From: Corynebacterium breve | GTDB taxonomy: Bacteria; Actinomycetota; Actinomycetes; Mycobacteriales; Mycobacteriaceae | Length of the DNA: 64,000 nt | NCBI RefSeq assembly: GCF_030252165.1 | Contig: NZ_CP126969.1 | Location: forward strand, 1,798,001 to 1,862,000 | Reading direction: 5' to 3' | Shown here: positions 25,129 to 32,999 of the stretch, one piece after another | Layout: each line of letters starts with the position of its first letter | Position numbering within the stretch: the first letter of the stretch is position 1 | Position numbers and translations under genes: made by a program | The notes under the pieces: model-generated | Databases searched by the model: none | What the model was told of the DNA's origin: nothing | What the model saw: only the letters and a program-made list of their open reading frames with translations

Positions 25129-26480
25129 CTCAGAAACTGAACCGCACTAACTACGACGCCCCCGCTGCCCCGATCCGCCTAGTCCACCTAGGCCTCGGCG
25201 CTTTCCACCGCGCCCACCAGGTTTGGTACACGCAGAAAGCCGATCCCAACTGGGGCTACGCATCCTTTACTGGTCGCTCCGGTCGCGTCTCTGACCAGCT
25301 AGAACCCCAGGACGGCCTCTACACCCTGGTCACACGCTCCGGCGACGGGGATAGCCCCGAGGTCATTACGTCACTGGTCGAAGCACAACCTTCCTACAAC
25401 TTGGAGCGCTTCCGCGAGCTGCTTGGCGACGAAAACGTCTCGGTTGTCACTCTCACCGTCACCGAAGCCGGCTACCACTTGGCCGAGGACGGCTCACTGC
25501 TGCACGACGATGATGTGAAGTTCGACATCTCAGAACTGCAGAAGGACACACCGGAGAAGCTGGAAACCGCCGCTGGCCGCATCATCTACGGTCTGAAAGC
25601 ACGTATGGCTGCCGGATACGGTGGCCTAGCGGTCATGAGCTGCGACAACGTCGCCGATAATGGTCCTTTGACCCGCAACTCCGTGATCGGTTTGGCCAAG
25701 GAGATTGACTCTGAGCTTGCTTCCTGGATCGAATCCAACGTCACCTTCCCTTCAACTTCCATCGACCGCATCACGCCTGCCACCACCGATGAACTCATCG
25801 AGGATGTCAAGCGCGAGACCGGCTTCGAGGATGCTTCCCCGGTAGTCACCGAGCCTTTCGCCTCGTGGGTCATCGAGGGAGAATTCCCTGCTGGGCGTCC
25901 CGAATGGGAGAAGGCCGGTGTGGTATTCGTCGACGATATCGAGCAGTTCGAGCGTCGCAAGCTGTGGCTTCTCAACGGTTCGCACTCCCTGATGGCGTAC
26001 TACGCCCAGCTCAAGGGCCATGCAACTGTCGACGAGGCGATCAACGACCCCGACGTGCGCGCCCGTGTCGAAGCTCTCTGGGACGAGGCAGCCAACCACC
26101 TTACCGCTGACGGCCTGGACATTCCTGGTTACCGCGACGACCTGATCGAGCGTTTTGAGAATCCGCGCATCCGCCACAATTTGGCCCAGATCGCCATCGA
26201 CGGAGGTACCAAGCAACGTATGCGCGCCGTACCAATCATGAAATCTGAGCTTGCAGATGGCCGCCCCGGCAACGGTGCAGCACTGTCCATTGCTGCCTGG
26301 ATCGAGTACATCCTGCGCGCCGACGAAATCCAAGACACCCGCGCTGATGACCTCGAAGCAGCGCGCAAGTCCGACGATCCAGTCAAGGCTCTCATCGCTG
26401 CCCTGGATGAGGAACTTGCTGCCAACGAGGATGCCGTCGAGCGTATTCGCGGTTTTCACGACGAAGTAAAGGCGCTGTAA
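25125..26480 (+). CDS. uxuB: fructuronate reductase (mannitol dehydrogenase family)
   Basis: A 451-residue polyol-type long-chain dehydrogenase. The nucleotide-binding N-terminal region starts LVHLGLGAFHRAHQVWY near residues 17-33, and the C-terminal domain has KLWLLNGSHSLMAYYAQLKGH near 277-297, containing the catalytic Lys, Asn and His of this family. It would reduce fructuronate to mannonate with NADH. Start ATG at 25125 overlaps the uxaC stop by 4 bases, so translation depends on reading through uxaC. Mannitol or arabitol dehydrogenase activity is possible from sequence alone; the uxaC partner favours fructuronate. Confidence 0.88.
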   Translation: MTQKLNRTNYDAPAAPIRLVHLGLGAFHRAHQVWYTQKADPNWGYASFTGRSGRVSDQLEPQDGLYTLVTRSGDGDSPEVITSLVEAQPSYNLERFRELLGDENVSVVTLTVTEAGYHLAEDGSLLHDDDVKFDISELQKDTPEKLETAAGRIIYGLKARMAAGYGGLAVMSCDNVADNGPLTRNSVIGLAKEIDSELASWIESNVTFPSTSIDRITPATTDELIEDVKRETGFEDASPVVTEPFASWVIEGEFPAGRPEWEKAGVVFVDDIEQFERRKLWLLNGSHSLMAYYAQLKGHATVDEAINDPDVRARVEALWDEAANHLTADGLDIPGYRDDLIERFENPRIRHNLAQIAIDGGTKQRMRAVPIMKSELADGRPGNGAALSIAAWIEYILRADEIQDTRADDLEAARKSDDPVKALIAALDEELAANEDAVERIRGFHDEVKAL

Positions 26481-26545
26481 TACAGCGCACATGAGACTCA
26501 AAAACTACATAACAAATTCACCTTGGACATGAATAGGAGAAAACA

Positions 26546-28666
26546 ATGTCCACCACAACCCAAGCGGCGCCCCCAGCCACCGGAAGGATGCCGAACCACC
26601 GGGTCCTGACGTACACGTTTGGCGACGTCGCAAACAACCTGTCCTTCATGATGACCTCGATGTTCCTCATGGTCTACATGACGGATATCGCAGGCCTCAC
26701 CGCAGGTGTCGCTGGCGCTATTTACGGCATTACCAAGATCTGGGCGGGCTTCGCTGACCTCATCGCAGGCCAGACAGTTGACCGCTTTGATACCAGGTGG
26801 GGACGACTTCGCCCGTGGATCCTCTTCGGCTCCACTCCACTGGCGATCGTCTTCGTCCTGCTGTTTTCTACCCCAGCCGGCTTGGGCCCAACAGCGACGA
26901 TCGCCTGGATCTTCCTGTTTGACGCAGCATTCCAGCTGGCATACTCCTTTGTGAACATTCCATACGGCTCCCTGTCTGCTGCAATGACCCAGGACCCAGT
27001 CGACCGCTCCAAGCTGTCGGGCGCGCGCTCCATCGCATCGTCGCTGACCGGTGTCATCCTCTCCGCTGTGGTTGCCCCACAGTTCCAGGACACCCAAGCT
27101 GACGGCATCCGCATGAAGTTCACCCTCACCTGTATCGCCCTAGGCGTACTTGCTGTCATCTTGTACCTGATCTGTTTTGCTAACTCGCGTGAGGTTGTCC
27201 CTCGCGGCCAAGGCCAGATCTCTTTGAAGAACACTTTGAAGATGGTCAAGCAGAACAAGCCTCTGCTGGTGCTGTGCTCCGGTGCGTTCTTCCTGCTGAC
27301 TTCGATCTTCATCATGAACGCCGTGGGCTTGTACTTTGCCCGCGACGTTCTGGGCAACGCCAAGTGGTTCACCTTCCTGATGCTCGCCCAGACTTTGGGC
27401 ACCATTTTGGCGGCCTCCTTTGTCCCGACGATCACCGCCCGTTTTGGCAAGCGCAACGGCTACATCGCCTTCGGAATCCTCATTGCAGTCGCTTTCACAC
27501 TGATCTTCTTCCTGCCTTCCGCCAGCTTGGTCCCTGCCCTTATCGCTTGGTTCCTCTACGGCGCAGGCTCTGGCGGTACCAACGCCATGATGTTCTCGAT
27601 GCAGGCTGACACCGTCGACTACGGCGAGTGGAAGACTGGCATTCGCTCCGAGGGCGGTTCCTACTCGATCCTCTCCTTCGTCCGAAAAGTTGGACAGGGT
27701 GTCGGCGGTTGGGCAGGCGGTGCCATTATCGGCGCCTTCGGCTATGCCTCTGGTGCGGCCGCTCAGTCCGAAGAAGCGCTACGCGGTATTCGCGTAGCAG
27801 CCGGTGTTGCACCTGCAGTCTTCGCCCTGCTCGCTGTTTTGGTCATGGTCCTCTACCCACTGACCCTGCAGCAGCACGAAAAGATCATTACCGATCTCAA
27901 CGAGCGCCGCACTCAAAGCGCCATCGGTAAGGCAAAGGGCGTCGATGTCGAACGCACAGTCAACCCTGCCAACGTCGGTGACGGTCGTTCCACCCTGCTG
28001 CGCAAGGCGGATGCAAACCACCCACCAATCGTTACCCTGTTCGGTCTGCGTGGCTCTGGCGCAACTGATATCGCTCCGATCCTGGCTAAGGAACTCGGTG
28101 TTGAATACATCGGCCAGCGCTTCAGCTCCACCGAGCTGTCTCAGGTGGACAAGAAGGATCTCATTTCCGACTCCACCTTCGACCGCTGGATGCGCGCAGT
28201 GTCCTCCGGTGGCCTGCAAGACGGTGACCTGGCTACTGCTTCTGAGCAATCGGCGAACCACAATATCGCCGCCGAAAACACCAACTACGTACTCAACGCA
28301 GTGGAAAACGGTGGCGTGCTCTTGGGCCGCAACGGTGCTCTCGTCTTGGGTGATGTTGTGGGTGCTTACCACGTCCGCTTGGTCGCACCGATTGACAAGC
28401 GCGTTGAGCGAGTCATGCAACAAACCGGGCTCTCTGAGGCCGAGGCACGTGAACAGTGCATCACTGAGGACCGCATTCGCGCAGAGATGTCCGACCGCTT
28501 GTACAACTGGAACCCAAACCACGATTCGGATTACGACCTGGTGATCAACACCGCGTCCGTTACCTACGAACAGGTCGCAGAGTTCATCGCCTACTGCTTC
28601 CGTTCCAAGTACCCAGAATCCAAGCCAAATGCCGCCTCCCGCGAGGCCGCGCCTGGTGATGAATAA
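26546..28666 (+). CDS. GPH-family sugar symporter fused to a cytidylate-kinase-like domain
   Basis: A 706-residue protein of two parts. Residues 1 to about 450 are a 12-helix glycoside-pentoside-hexuronide:cation symporter (FGDVANNLSFMMTSMFLMVYMTD at the start; DTRWGRLRPWILFGSTP in loop 2-3; QADTVDYGEWKTGIRSEGGSYSILSFVRKVGQG near 350). After a linker comes, at about 495-695, a soluble domain that begins IVTLFGLRGSGATDIAPILAKELG with a P-loop-like GxxGSG, contains VLLGRNGALVL, VAPIDKRVERVMQQTG and YDLVINT, and looks like the cytidylate kinase-like family (PF13189). The fusion lies in the hexuronate operon between uxuB and gntK. It may import glucuronate, with the kinase-like part acting as a regulator or in a phosphorylation. 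Confidence 0.88.
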   Translation: MSTTTQAAPPATGRMPNHRVLTYTFGDVANNLSFMMTSMFLMVYMTDIAGLTAGVAGAIYGITKIWAGFADLIAGQTVDRFDTRWGRLRPWILFGSTPLAIVFVLLFSTPAGLGPTATIAWIFLFDAAFQLAYSFVNIPYGSLSAAMTQDPVDRSKLSGARSIASSLTGVILSAVVAPQFQDTQADGIRMKFTLTCIALGVLAVILYLICFANSREVVPRGQGQISLKNTLKMVKQNKPLLVLCSGAFFLLTSIFIMNAVGLYFARDVLGNAKWFTFLMLAQTLGTILAASFVPTITARFGKRNGYIAFGILIAVAFTLIFFLPSASLVPALIAWFLYGAGSGGTNAMMFSMQADTVDYGEWKTGIRSEGGSYSILSFVRKVGQGVGGWAGGAIIGAFGYASGAAAQSEEALRGIRVAAGVAPAVFALLAVLVMVLYPLTLQQHEKIITDLNERRTQSAIGKAKGVDVERTVNPANVGDGRSTLLRKADANHPPIVTLFGLRGSGATDIAPILAKELGVEYIGQRFSSTELSQVDKKDLISDSTFDRWMRAVSSGGLQDGDLATASEQSANHNIAAENTNYVLNAVENGGVLLGRNGALVLGDVVGAYHVRLVAPIDKRVERVMQQTGLSEAEAREQCITEDRIRAEMSDRLYNWNPNHDSDYDLVINTASVTYEQVAEFIAYCFRSKYPESKPNAASREAAPGDE

Positions 28667-28667
28667 C

Positions 28668-28735
28668 TAACGGCAGTAGAAAGTGTGCCCCAATGGAACC
28701 TGCAACCTGCCGGTTCCGGGGCATCTTCTACGTTA
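28668..28735 (+). other. large intercistronic hairpin between symporter and gntK
   Basis: Nested stems GGAACC/GGTTCC (28695-28700, 28712-28717), TGCCCC/GGGGCA (28686-28691, 28718-28723) and GTAGAA/TTCTAC (28676-28681, 28726-28731), plus TAAC/GTTA at the base, form one long imperfect hairpin. No T-run follows. It could protect the upstream mRNA end, stop 3' exonucleases, or lower expression of gntK. Confidence 0.55.
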
Positions 28736-28803
28736 GGTACCCTGGATCTATTGGCTCAAGGTGCCCTGTATTTTCCAAGAATTCAACTAGAAAGGACTGT
28801 TCG

Positions 28804-28851
28804 ATGTCCTCCACTCGACGACGTGCCGCTCTTGGTGATCTCCATGGATAA
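28804..28851 (+). CDS. 15-codon leader ORF overlapping gntK start
   Basis: ATG at 28804 follows GAAAGGACTGTTCG and reads MSSTRRRAALGDLHG, then TAA at 28849-28851. That stop lies inside the beginning of gntK (ATG at 28844), so gntK, which has no clear ribosome site of its own, may be translated by re-initiation. Three Arg codons in a row make it Arg-rich. This is a plausible reading, not a proven gene. Confidence 0.4.
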   Translation: MSSTRRRAALGDLHG

Positions 28852-29338
28852 GAAGATCATTGTGATGGGTGTCTCCGGCTCCGGCAAGTCCACCATCGGC
28901 GAAATGCTCGGCGAGGCGCTCGACCTGCCCTACAAGGATGGCGACGACCTTCACCCACAGGCAAACATCGATAAAATGGCTGAAGGCATTCCGCTTAACG
29001 ACGAAGACCGCTGGCCGTGGCTCCAGCTCATTGGAGAATGGCTTGAAGCTCGCCCCGAGGGCGCAATCCTGGGTTGCAGCTCCTTGAAGCGTTCCTACCG
29101 CGACAAGATCCGAGAATCTGCGCCCGATGCTGTGTTCGTCCACGTCCACGGCGACCGCGATCTGCTGTACTCCCGCATGTCGGAGCGCCCAGGCCATTTC
29201 ATGCCGGCATCGCTCCTCGACTCCCAGCTAGAGACTCTGGAGCCCCTGCAAGATGACGAGTCCGGCAGAGTCTTTGACATCGCCAACTCGCCCCAAGACA
29301 TTGTCGACGACGCCGCTACTTGGTTGCGTAACCTGTAG
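28844..29338 (+). CDS. gntK: gluconokinase
   Basis: A 164-residue kinase that phosphorylates gluconate to 6-phosphogluconate. Start at 28844 gives MDKKIIVMGVSGSGKSTIG, where the P-loop GVSGSGKST sits at residues 9-17. KDGDDLHPQANIDKMAEGIPLNDEDRWPWL near 32-61 is the typical substrate-binding region, and CSSLKRSYRDKIRE follows. Length matches GntK (about 165-175). It ends the island begun by uxaC; a longer in-frame start upstream adds residues unlike any gluconokinase. Confidence 0.93.
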   Translation: MDKKIIVMGVSGSGKSTIGEMLGEALDLPYKDGDDLHPQANIDKMAEGIPLNDEDRWPWLQLIGEWLEARPEGAILGCSSLKRSYRDKIRESAPDAVFVHVHGDRDLLYSRMSERPGHFMPASLLDSQLETLEPLQDDESGRVFDIANSPQDIVDDAATWLRNL

Positions 29339-29353
29339 CCACGCGTAACATCG

Positions 29354-29402
29354 CGCCACCCCGGTCTGTGGTTCATCACGACCGTGGTGGCGTTGTGTTT
29401 TT
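29354..29402 (+). terminator. terminator after gntK
   Basis: CGCCACC (29354-29360) pairs with GGTGGCG (29386-29392), with an inner GGTC/GACC stem, followed by TTGTGTTTTT. It closes the hexuronate operon just before pncA. Confidence 0.75.
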
Positions 29403-29417
29403 ACTAGGCTTAGAGGC

Positions 29418-29984
29418 ATGTCTAACCGAGCACTGATTCTTGTCGATGTCCAGAACGATTTCTGCCCTGGCGGCTCGCTTGCCACTGAACGAGGCTCCGA
29501 AGTAGCAGCTGAGATCGCGTCTTTTATGGAGTCTGACGTCTTCCGACTCAACAACTACTCTCACGTCGTCGCCACCCAAGATTGGCATATCGACCCCGGC
29601 AGCCACTTTTCTGACGAACCAGACTTTGTCGATTCCTGGCCAGTCCATTGCAAAGCCAACACCAACGGCGCGGCCATGCATGAAAAAATCGATCTGGAAA
29701 AGATCGAAGCCTTTTTCCGCAAGGGCGAGTACGAGGCTGCTTATTCCGGCTTCGAAGGCAAAGCCGACGGCGTCCTGCTCGCAGAGTGGCTGCGCCACAA
29801 CGACATCGACTCCATCGATGTATGCGGGATCGCTACCGACCATTGTGTGCGAGCAACAGCGCTCGACGGATTGAAAGTAGGCTTCAAGGTCCGCGTGCTG
29901 TCAGGACTGTGCGCTGCAGTAGACAACGCCCGCGGTGACCGCGCATTAAATGAAATGGACGAGGCAGGCGCCGACCTCATTTAG
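29418..29984 (+). CDS. pncA: nicotinamidase
   Basis: A 188-residue cysteine hydrolase that turns nicotinamide into nicotinate for NAD salvage (and activates pyrazinamide in mycobacteria). Conserved parts: LILVDVQNDFCPGG with the catalytic Asp near residue 10, TQDWHIDPGSHF with the metal-binding Asp-x-His near 53-61, and GIATDHCVRATALD with the catalytic Cys near residue 140. Length is as expected. It overlaps the stop of the convergent DUF305 gene by 4 bases. pncB, the next enzyme of the salvage path, lies about 21 kb away in this window. Confidence 0.94.
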   Translation: MSNRALILVDVQNDFCPGGSLATERGSEVAAEIASFMESDVFRLNNYSHVVATQDWHIDPGSHFSDEPDFVDSWPVHCKANTNGAAMHEKIDLEKIEAFFRKGEYEAAYSGFEGKADGVLLAEWLRHNDIDSIDVCGIATDHCVRATALDGLKVGFKVRVLSGLCAAVDNARGDRALNEMDEAGADLI

Positions 29985-30535
29985 GCAGCGGGCCTGGGAA
30001 CAAAGCCGAGCATGTCTTCCATTTCGCCCATCTCGGCTGTCTGCACCTCGATCATGTCCTCAGCCATTTCCTGCAACGGTGCGTACTCCCCCTCATCCAC
30101 CTCGCCTTGAGTCATTGCGATGACATCCGCGTGGTGGATGTGCATGAGCTCCAAGAATTGCGTCTCCAGCTCGTCACCACGCAATGTTTTTAGCGCTTCG
30201 AGCTCGTCGGGCATCACCATGCCGTTGGCGATGTGCTGTGAATGAAATTCCATTGCCTCGTGCTCGCCCCACTCGTCCGCCCACGTGCGCATCTGGTCGT
30301 TTTCGCGTGCCTGGCCGTCGCGGATGCGCTGGGCTAGATCACGCACTTGGGGATCAGCATCGGGGCTGTCCAACAAAATGTCGCTCATCTCGATGGCTTG
30401 TTCGTGGTGCGGCACCATCATTCCAAGGAAATGCACGTCCGTGGCGTTGTACCGAGGGGTGTCTTCAGCGGTACAACTCGCGGCGCCTAAGGCGATGCTC
30501 ACAGCGCTTAGGGATACGAAAAGACGACGCAACAC
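29981..30535 (-). CDS. DUF305 lipoprotein, probably copper-linked
   Basis: A 184-residue exported protein. The signal segment RRLFVSLSAVSIALGAASC ends in a lipobox, Cys near residue 21. Two His/Met-rich helices repeat: FLGMMVPHHEQAIEM near 36-50 and FLELMHIHHADVIAM near 126-140, each with a His-His pair and Met residues that could bind metal. It starts with GTG at 30535, with GGAGG a few bases upstream, and that ribosome site overlaps a CsoR-type palindrome at 30538-30554. The family is often found beside copper resistance genes. A role in periplasm-side copper handling is inferred. Confidence 0.85.
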   Translation of the reverse strand: MLRRLFVSLSAVSIALGAASCTAEDTPRYNATDVHFLGMMVPHHEQAIEMSDILLDSPDADPQVRDLAQRIRDGQARENDQMRTWADEWGEHEAMEFHSQHIANGMVMPDELEALKTLRGDELETQFLELMHIHHADVIAMTQGEVDEGEYAPLQEMAEDMIEVQTAEMGEMEDMLGFVPRPAA

Positions 30536-30537
30536 TT

Positions 30538-30554
30538 ATACCTCCAGGGGGTAT
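30538..30554. promoter_or_regulatory. CsoR-type copper operator overlapping the DUF305 ribosome site
   Basis: The 17-base palindrome ATACCTCCAGGGGGTAT has the ATACC...GGTAT ends and G/C-tract centre of CsoR operators. It ends 3 bases before the GTG start, so repressor binding would block transcription or clear the leader. Confidence 0.55.
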
Positions 30555-30605
30555 CGATGGGACTGGAGGAAAGTATAGCGCCGTCGGGGCTTGACCAGCC
30601 GATTT

Positions 30606-30884
30606 TTATGCGCGAGCTGCGAGCATGCGCTTGATTTCCTTGAGCTCGTTTTTCTTCTTCCGGTTACGAGCAACAGTCAAAGCGATCAGACCAACAACCA
30701 CTGCGCCGACGCCGGCAAGAATGTTCTGCACCTGTGGATCGTTAAGCTTCTCGTTCGCCTGCACCTTCGCATCAGCAACCAGATTGTTTGGCTGGGTGCG
30801 GTTCGCCAGCTCATCCAGGGTGCTAGCCAACTGGCTACGGGTGCGGGCGATGTCGCGCTGAATATCGTTGATGTCTCGTGCCAC
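30606..30884 (-). CDS. DUF3618 family membrane protein
   Basis: A 92-residue protein starting with GTG at 30884 (MARDINDIQRDIARTRSQL), preceded by GGGAG. The N-terminal helix with DIxxDIxRTRxxLAxTLDELANR is the hallmark of DUF3618. A single membrane helix lies at about residues 52-73 (NILAGVGAVVVGLIALTVA), with a basic cytoplasmic tail (RNRKKKNELKEIKRML). Function unknown; found widely in actinobacteria. Divergent from bcp. Confidence 0.85.
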   Translation of the reverse strand: MARDINDIQRDIARTRSQLASTLDELANRTQPNNLVADAKVQANEKLNDPQVQNILAGVGAVVVGLIALTVARNRKKKNELKEIKRMLAARA

Positions 30885-30977
30885 TTTAAATACTCCCGTG
30901 TTGGTATTGAGTAAACGTAATGCTTTGCCTCCACAGTAGTGTAGTCGCAAAATTTGTGTGCCGGTAAGCTAAAAGCC

Positions 30978-31451
30978 ATGACTGAACCCTCGCGACTCAA
31001 TGTTGGCGATACCGCCCCAGCATTTACTCTGCCTAGCGATTCCGGCAAGGATGTCTCACTTTCCGATTACGCCGGCAAGCGTGTGATCGTGTACTTCTAC
31101 CCGCGCGCCAACACCCCAGGTTGCACCAAGGAAGCCTGCGATTTTCGCGATAACTTGGCACAATTTAATGACTCCGACACCGCTGTTCTCGGCATCAGCC
31201 CTGACCCAGTAGAGAAGTTGGCCAAGTTCCGAGACGACCACGAACTTACGTTCCCGCTGCTTTCCGACGAGTCCAAAGAGGTCATGACCGCTTGGGGCGC
31301 GTTTGGTGAAAAGAAGAACTACGGCAAGATCGTCCAGGGAGTCATCCGGTCCACCTTCCTCGTCGGTACCGATGGCACCATTGAATCGGCCCAGTACAAC
31401 GTCAAGGCCACCGGCCACGTTGGTCGCCTGCTGCGGGATCTGCCGCTGTAA
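30978..31451 (+). CDS. bcp: thioredoxin-dependent thiol peroxidase (Bcp/PrxQ)
   Basis: A 157-residue peroxiredoxin that reduces peroxides. Start at 30978 (MTEPSRLNVGDTAPAF). The active-site block YFYPRANTPGCTKEACDFRDN carries the peroxidatic Cys near residue 47 and the resolving Cys five residues later, as in atypical PrxQ. The end GHVGRLLRDLPL is conserved. fasR starts 2 bases after its stop, so the two are one transcript; this pairing is also known in C. glutamicum. Confidence 0.94.
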   Translation: MTEPSRLNVGDTAPAFTLPSDSGKDVSLSDYAGKRVIVYFYPRANTPGCTKEACDFRDNLAQFNDSDTAVLGISPDPVEKLAKFRDDHELTFPLLSDESKEVMTAWGAFGEKKNYGKIVQGVIRSTFLVGTDGTIESAQYNVKATGHVGRLLRDLPL

Positions 31452-31453
31452 GA

Positions 31454-32089
31454 ATGACCGACGAACAGGAACTGCTTGTCCCCCGCCGCCGGCCCGCCCA
31501 GGCCCGCTCGCGGGAACGCTTCGACCGTATTTTGGTGGCGGCCCGAAGCGTCCTTGTCGATGTCGGATTCGAATCCTTCACTTTCGACGAAGTGGCCAAG
31601 CGCTCTGAAGTGCCGATCGGCACTTTGTACCAGTTCTTTGCTAATAAATACGTGCTGATCTGCGAGCTTGACCGCGTTGACACAGCCGAAGCCGTTGCTG
31701 AACTACGCCGTTTCTCCGAACAAGTTCCTGCACTCCAGTGGCCCGATATTCTCGACGAATTCATCGACCACCTCGCCCGAATGTGGCACGAAGACCCTTC
31801 GCGCCGCGCCGTTTGGCACGCGGTCCAATCGACCCCGGCGACACGCTACACCGCCTCGGTCACCGAGCGCGAAATGCTTGAGATCATCGCGGACGCACTG
31901 GAGCCGCTCAACTCGCATGCCTCTTACGACGCCCGCTATAACCTTGCTGGACTTTTGGTCCACACCGTTTCCTCGCTGCTCAACTACGCAGTAAGTGACC
32001 TTGACGCGGGCGAAGACTCGTTTGTGCGCGTGGTCCCTGAGATCAAGCGCATGTTGATCGCGTATCTCTTCGCCGTGGCTCAGGCCTAG
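31454..32089 (+). CDS. fasR: TetR-family regulator, FasR (fatty acid synthesis)
   Basis: A 211-residue regulator. The HTH lies near residues 40-60 (FTFDEVAKRSEVPIGTLYQFFANKYVL) and the rest is a helical ligand domain. The place directly after bcp and a few kilobases from acpS and fas is the same as for C. glutamicum FasR, which represses the fatty acid synthase and acetyl-CoA carboxylase genes and responds to acyl-CoA. The identification is by family and neighbours, not by operator sequence. It overlaps the stop of the convergent regulator gene by 4 bases. Confidence 0.85.
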   Translation: MTDEQELLVPRRRPAQARSRERFDRILVAARSVLVDVGFESFTFDEVAKRSEVPIGTLYQFFANKYVLICELDRVDTAEAVAELRRFSEQVPALQWPDILDEFIDHLARMWHEDPSRRAVWHAVQSTPATRYTASVTEREMLEIIADALEPLNSHASYDARYNLAGLLVHTVSSLLNYAVSDLDAGEDSFVRVVPEIKRMLIAYLFAVAQA

Positions 32090-32394
32090 GGGCCCTCGGC
32101 AATCGCCTTCAGCGCAGCGAGGTGATCATTCCAAGCGCGCAAGCCCTCCTTGGACAGCGAAAATTTTGTCTGGGCTTTCTTTCCTACGAAGTGCTTGTCA
32201 ATCTTCACATACCCTTCCTTCTCCAGGGCCGATGCGTGCTTGGACAAGGTGGAGTCTGTGGTGCCAAGGTAATCTTTGGCCTGCTGAAATGTCATGGATT
32301 CAGCGCCCGCGAGACTGGCCATAAGGGAGAATCGCAGCGGATTATTGAAATGCGGGTTGAGCTGATGCCGAGGGTGCGCCATGTTACTTTGCAT
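32086..32394 (-). CDS. winged-helix regulator (HTH_34 type), second copy
   Basis: A 102-residue protein with the same plan as the regulator at 10753-11058: HPHFNNPLRFSLMASLAGAE-type start, recognition region FQQAKDYLGTTDSTLSKHASALEKEGYV near residues 37-64, a basic wing (GKKAQTKFSLSKEGLRAW) and the closing helix LAALKAIAEGP, almost the same as LREIAEG there. The start at 32394 overlaps the stop of the membrane protein gene by 11 bases; an ATG at 32382, just after that stop, is an alternative. It probably represses the promoter at 32863-32892. Confidence 0.8.
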   Translation of the reverse strand: MQSNMAHPRHQLNPHFNNPLRFSLMASLAGAESMTFQQAKDYLGTTDSTLSKHASALEKEGYVKIDKHFVGKKAQTKFSLSKEGLRAWNDHLAALKAIAEGP

Positions 32395-32809
32395 TTCGTC
32401 GCAAGGCGGTGAGCTCCCACATCGGGCCGATCGCGGCCAGCGCCATGTAGACGAAGCTCAGCGCGACACCCTGCGCTTCGGTGAGCTGAGGACCAACAAT
32501 CATCGTGGCAGCCCACGGTATTGCCCATACAAACATGGCGATCCCCCAACGCTTGGTGAATCCCCGACGAGTTGGCGTGCTGTGGGACACGGCCAGCGGA
32601 ATGAACACCATGCCGACGATGACCCACGCAATCGAGCCACCCATGATTAGCATGGATTCTTCCGCGCTAGCGCCAGGTCGCCCGACGGAGTACACAGCTC
32701 CGGCTGCGCAATAGAAGATGTATGCCAACCAGCTCGGGGAGAACGTGGCCACCTTGCTGGTGAGAGAGTTTGCTTGTTCGAGAAGTTGTTGTGCGTCGTG
32801 CTTATCCAT
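32384..32809 (-). CDS. 4-TM membrane protein paired with winged-helix regulator
   Basis: A 141-residue protein with start at 32809 (MDKHDAQQLLEQANSL), preceded by AAGGCGG. It has the same size and arrangement as the three paralogues at 9.5-10.8 kb: an amphipathic N-terminus (DAQQLLEQANSLTSKVATFSPSW), two helices at about residues 24-40 and 50-72, a basic loop (SHSTPTRRGFTKR), and two more (88-106 and 112-130). The last residues ELTALRRNAK are basic. Function unknown. Confidence 0.75.
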   Translation of the reverse strand: MDKHDAQQLLEQANSLTSKVATFSPSWLAYIFYCAAGAVYSVGRPGASAEESMLIMGGSIAWVIVGMVFIPLAVSHSTPTRRGFTKRWGIAMFVWAIPWAATMIVGPQLTEAQGVALSFVYMALAAIGPMWELTALRRNAK

Positions 32810-32862
32810 GTGGTGCGACCGCCTTACAAGGTCTAGGTGGAGCTTCCGAACGTTGCAACCAA

Positions 32863-32892
32863 AGTACAGGAAAGCACTTTCCACTTTTGCAA
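32863..32892 (-). promoter_or_regulatory. promoter with palindromic operator for the membrane protein/regulator pair
   Basis: On the minus strand TTGCAA (32892-32887) and TGTACT (32868-32863) are 18 bases apart. The spacer contains the perfect 14-base palindrome GGAAAGTGCTTTCC (32869-32882). TTTCCACT is shared with the operator at 9443-9491. Position in the spacer is a classic repressor site. Confidence 0.6.
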
Positions 32893-32919
32893 GCCCTTTC
32901 TGCGGGATTTTCGAACAAC

Positions 32920-32971
32920 GGTTACCGTTTGTCGCCCGGATAGCTCTGCTGCCACCCAATAAACGGTAACC
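32920..32971. repeat. inverted repeat downstream of acpS
   Basis: GGTTACCGTTT (32920-32930) and AAACGGTAACC (32961-32971) are perfect 11-base arms with a 30-base gap; the left arm is part of the palindrome AACGGTTACCGTT. It is between the acpS stop and the next promoter. It may be an operator or a structure at the end of the fas-acpS mRNA; no T-run follows. Confidence 0.4.
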
Positions 32972-32999
32972 ATTGTGCGCTTGACGACGAGCCCCTCGC

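Noticed and set aside
28685..28843. Longer N-terminus for gntK
   Set aside because: The added 53 residues cover the hairpin and leader region and do not resemble gluconokinases.
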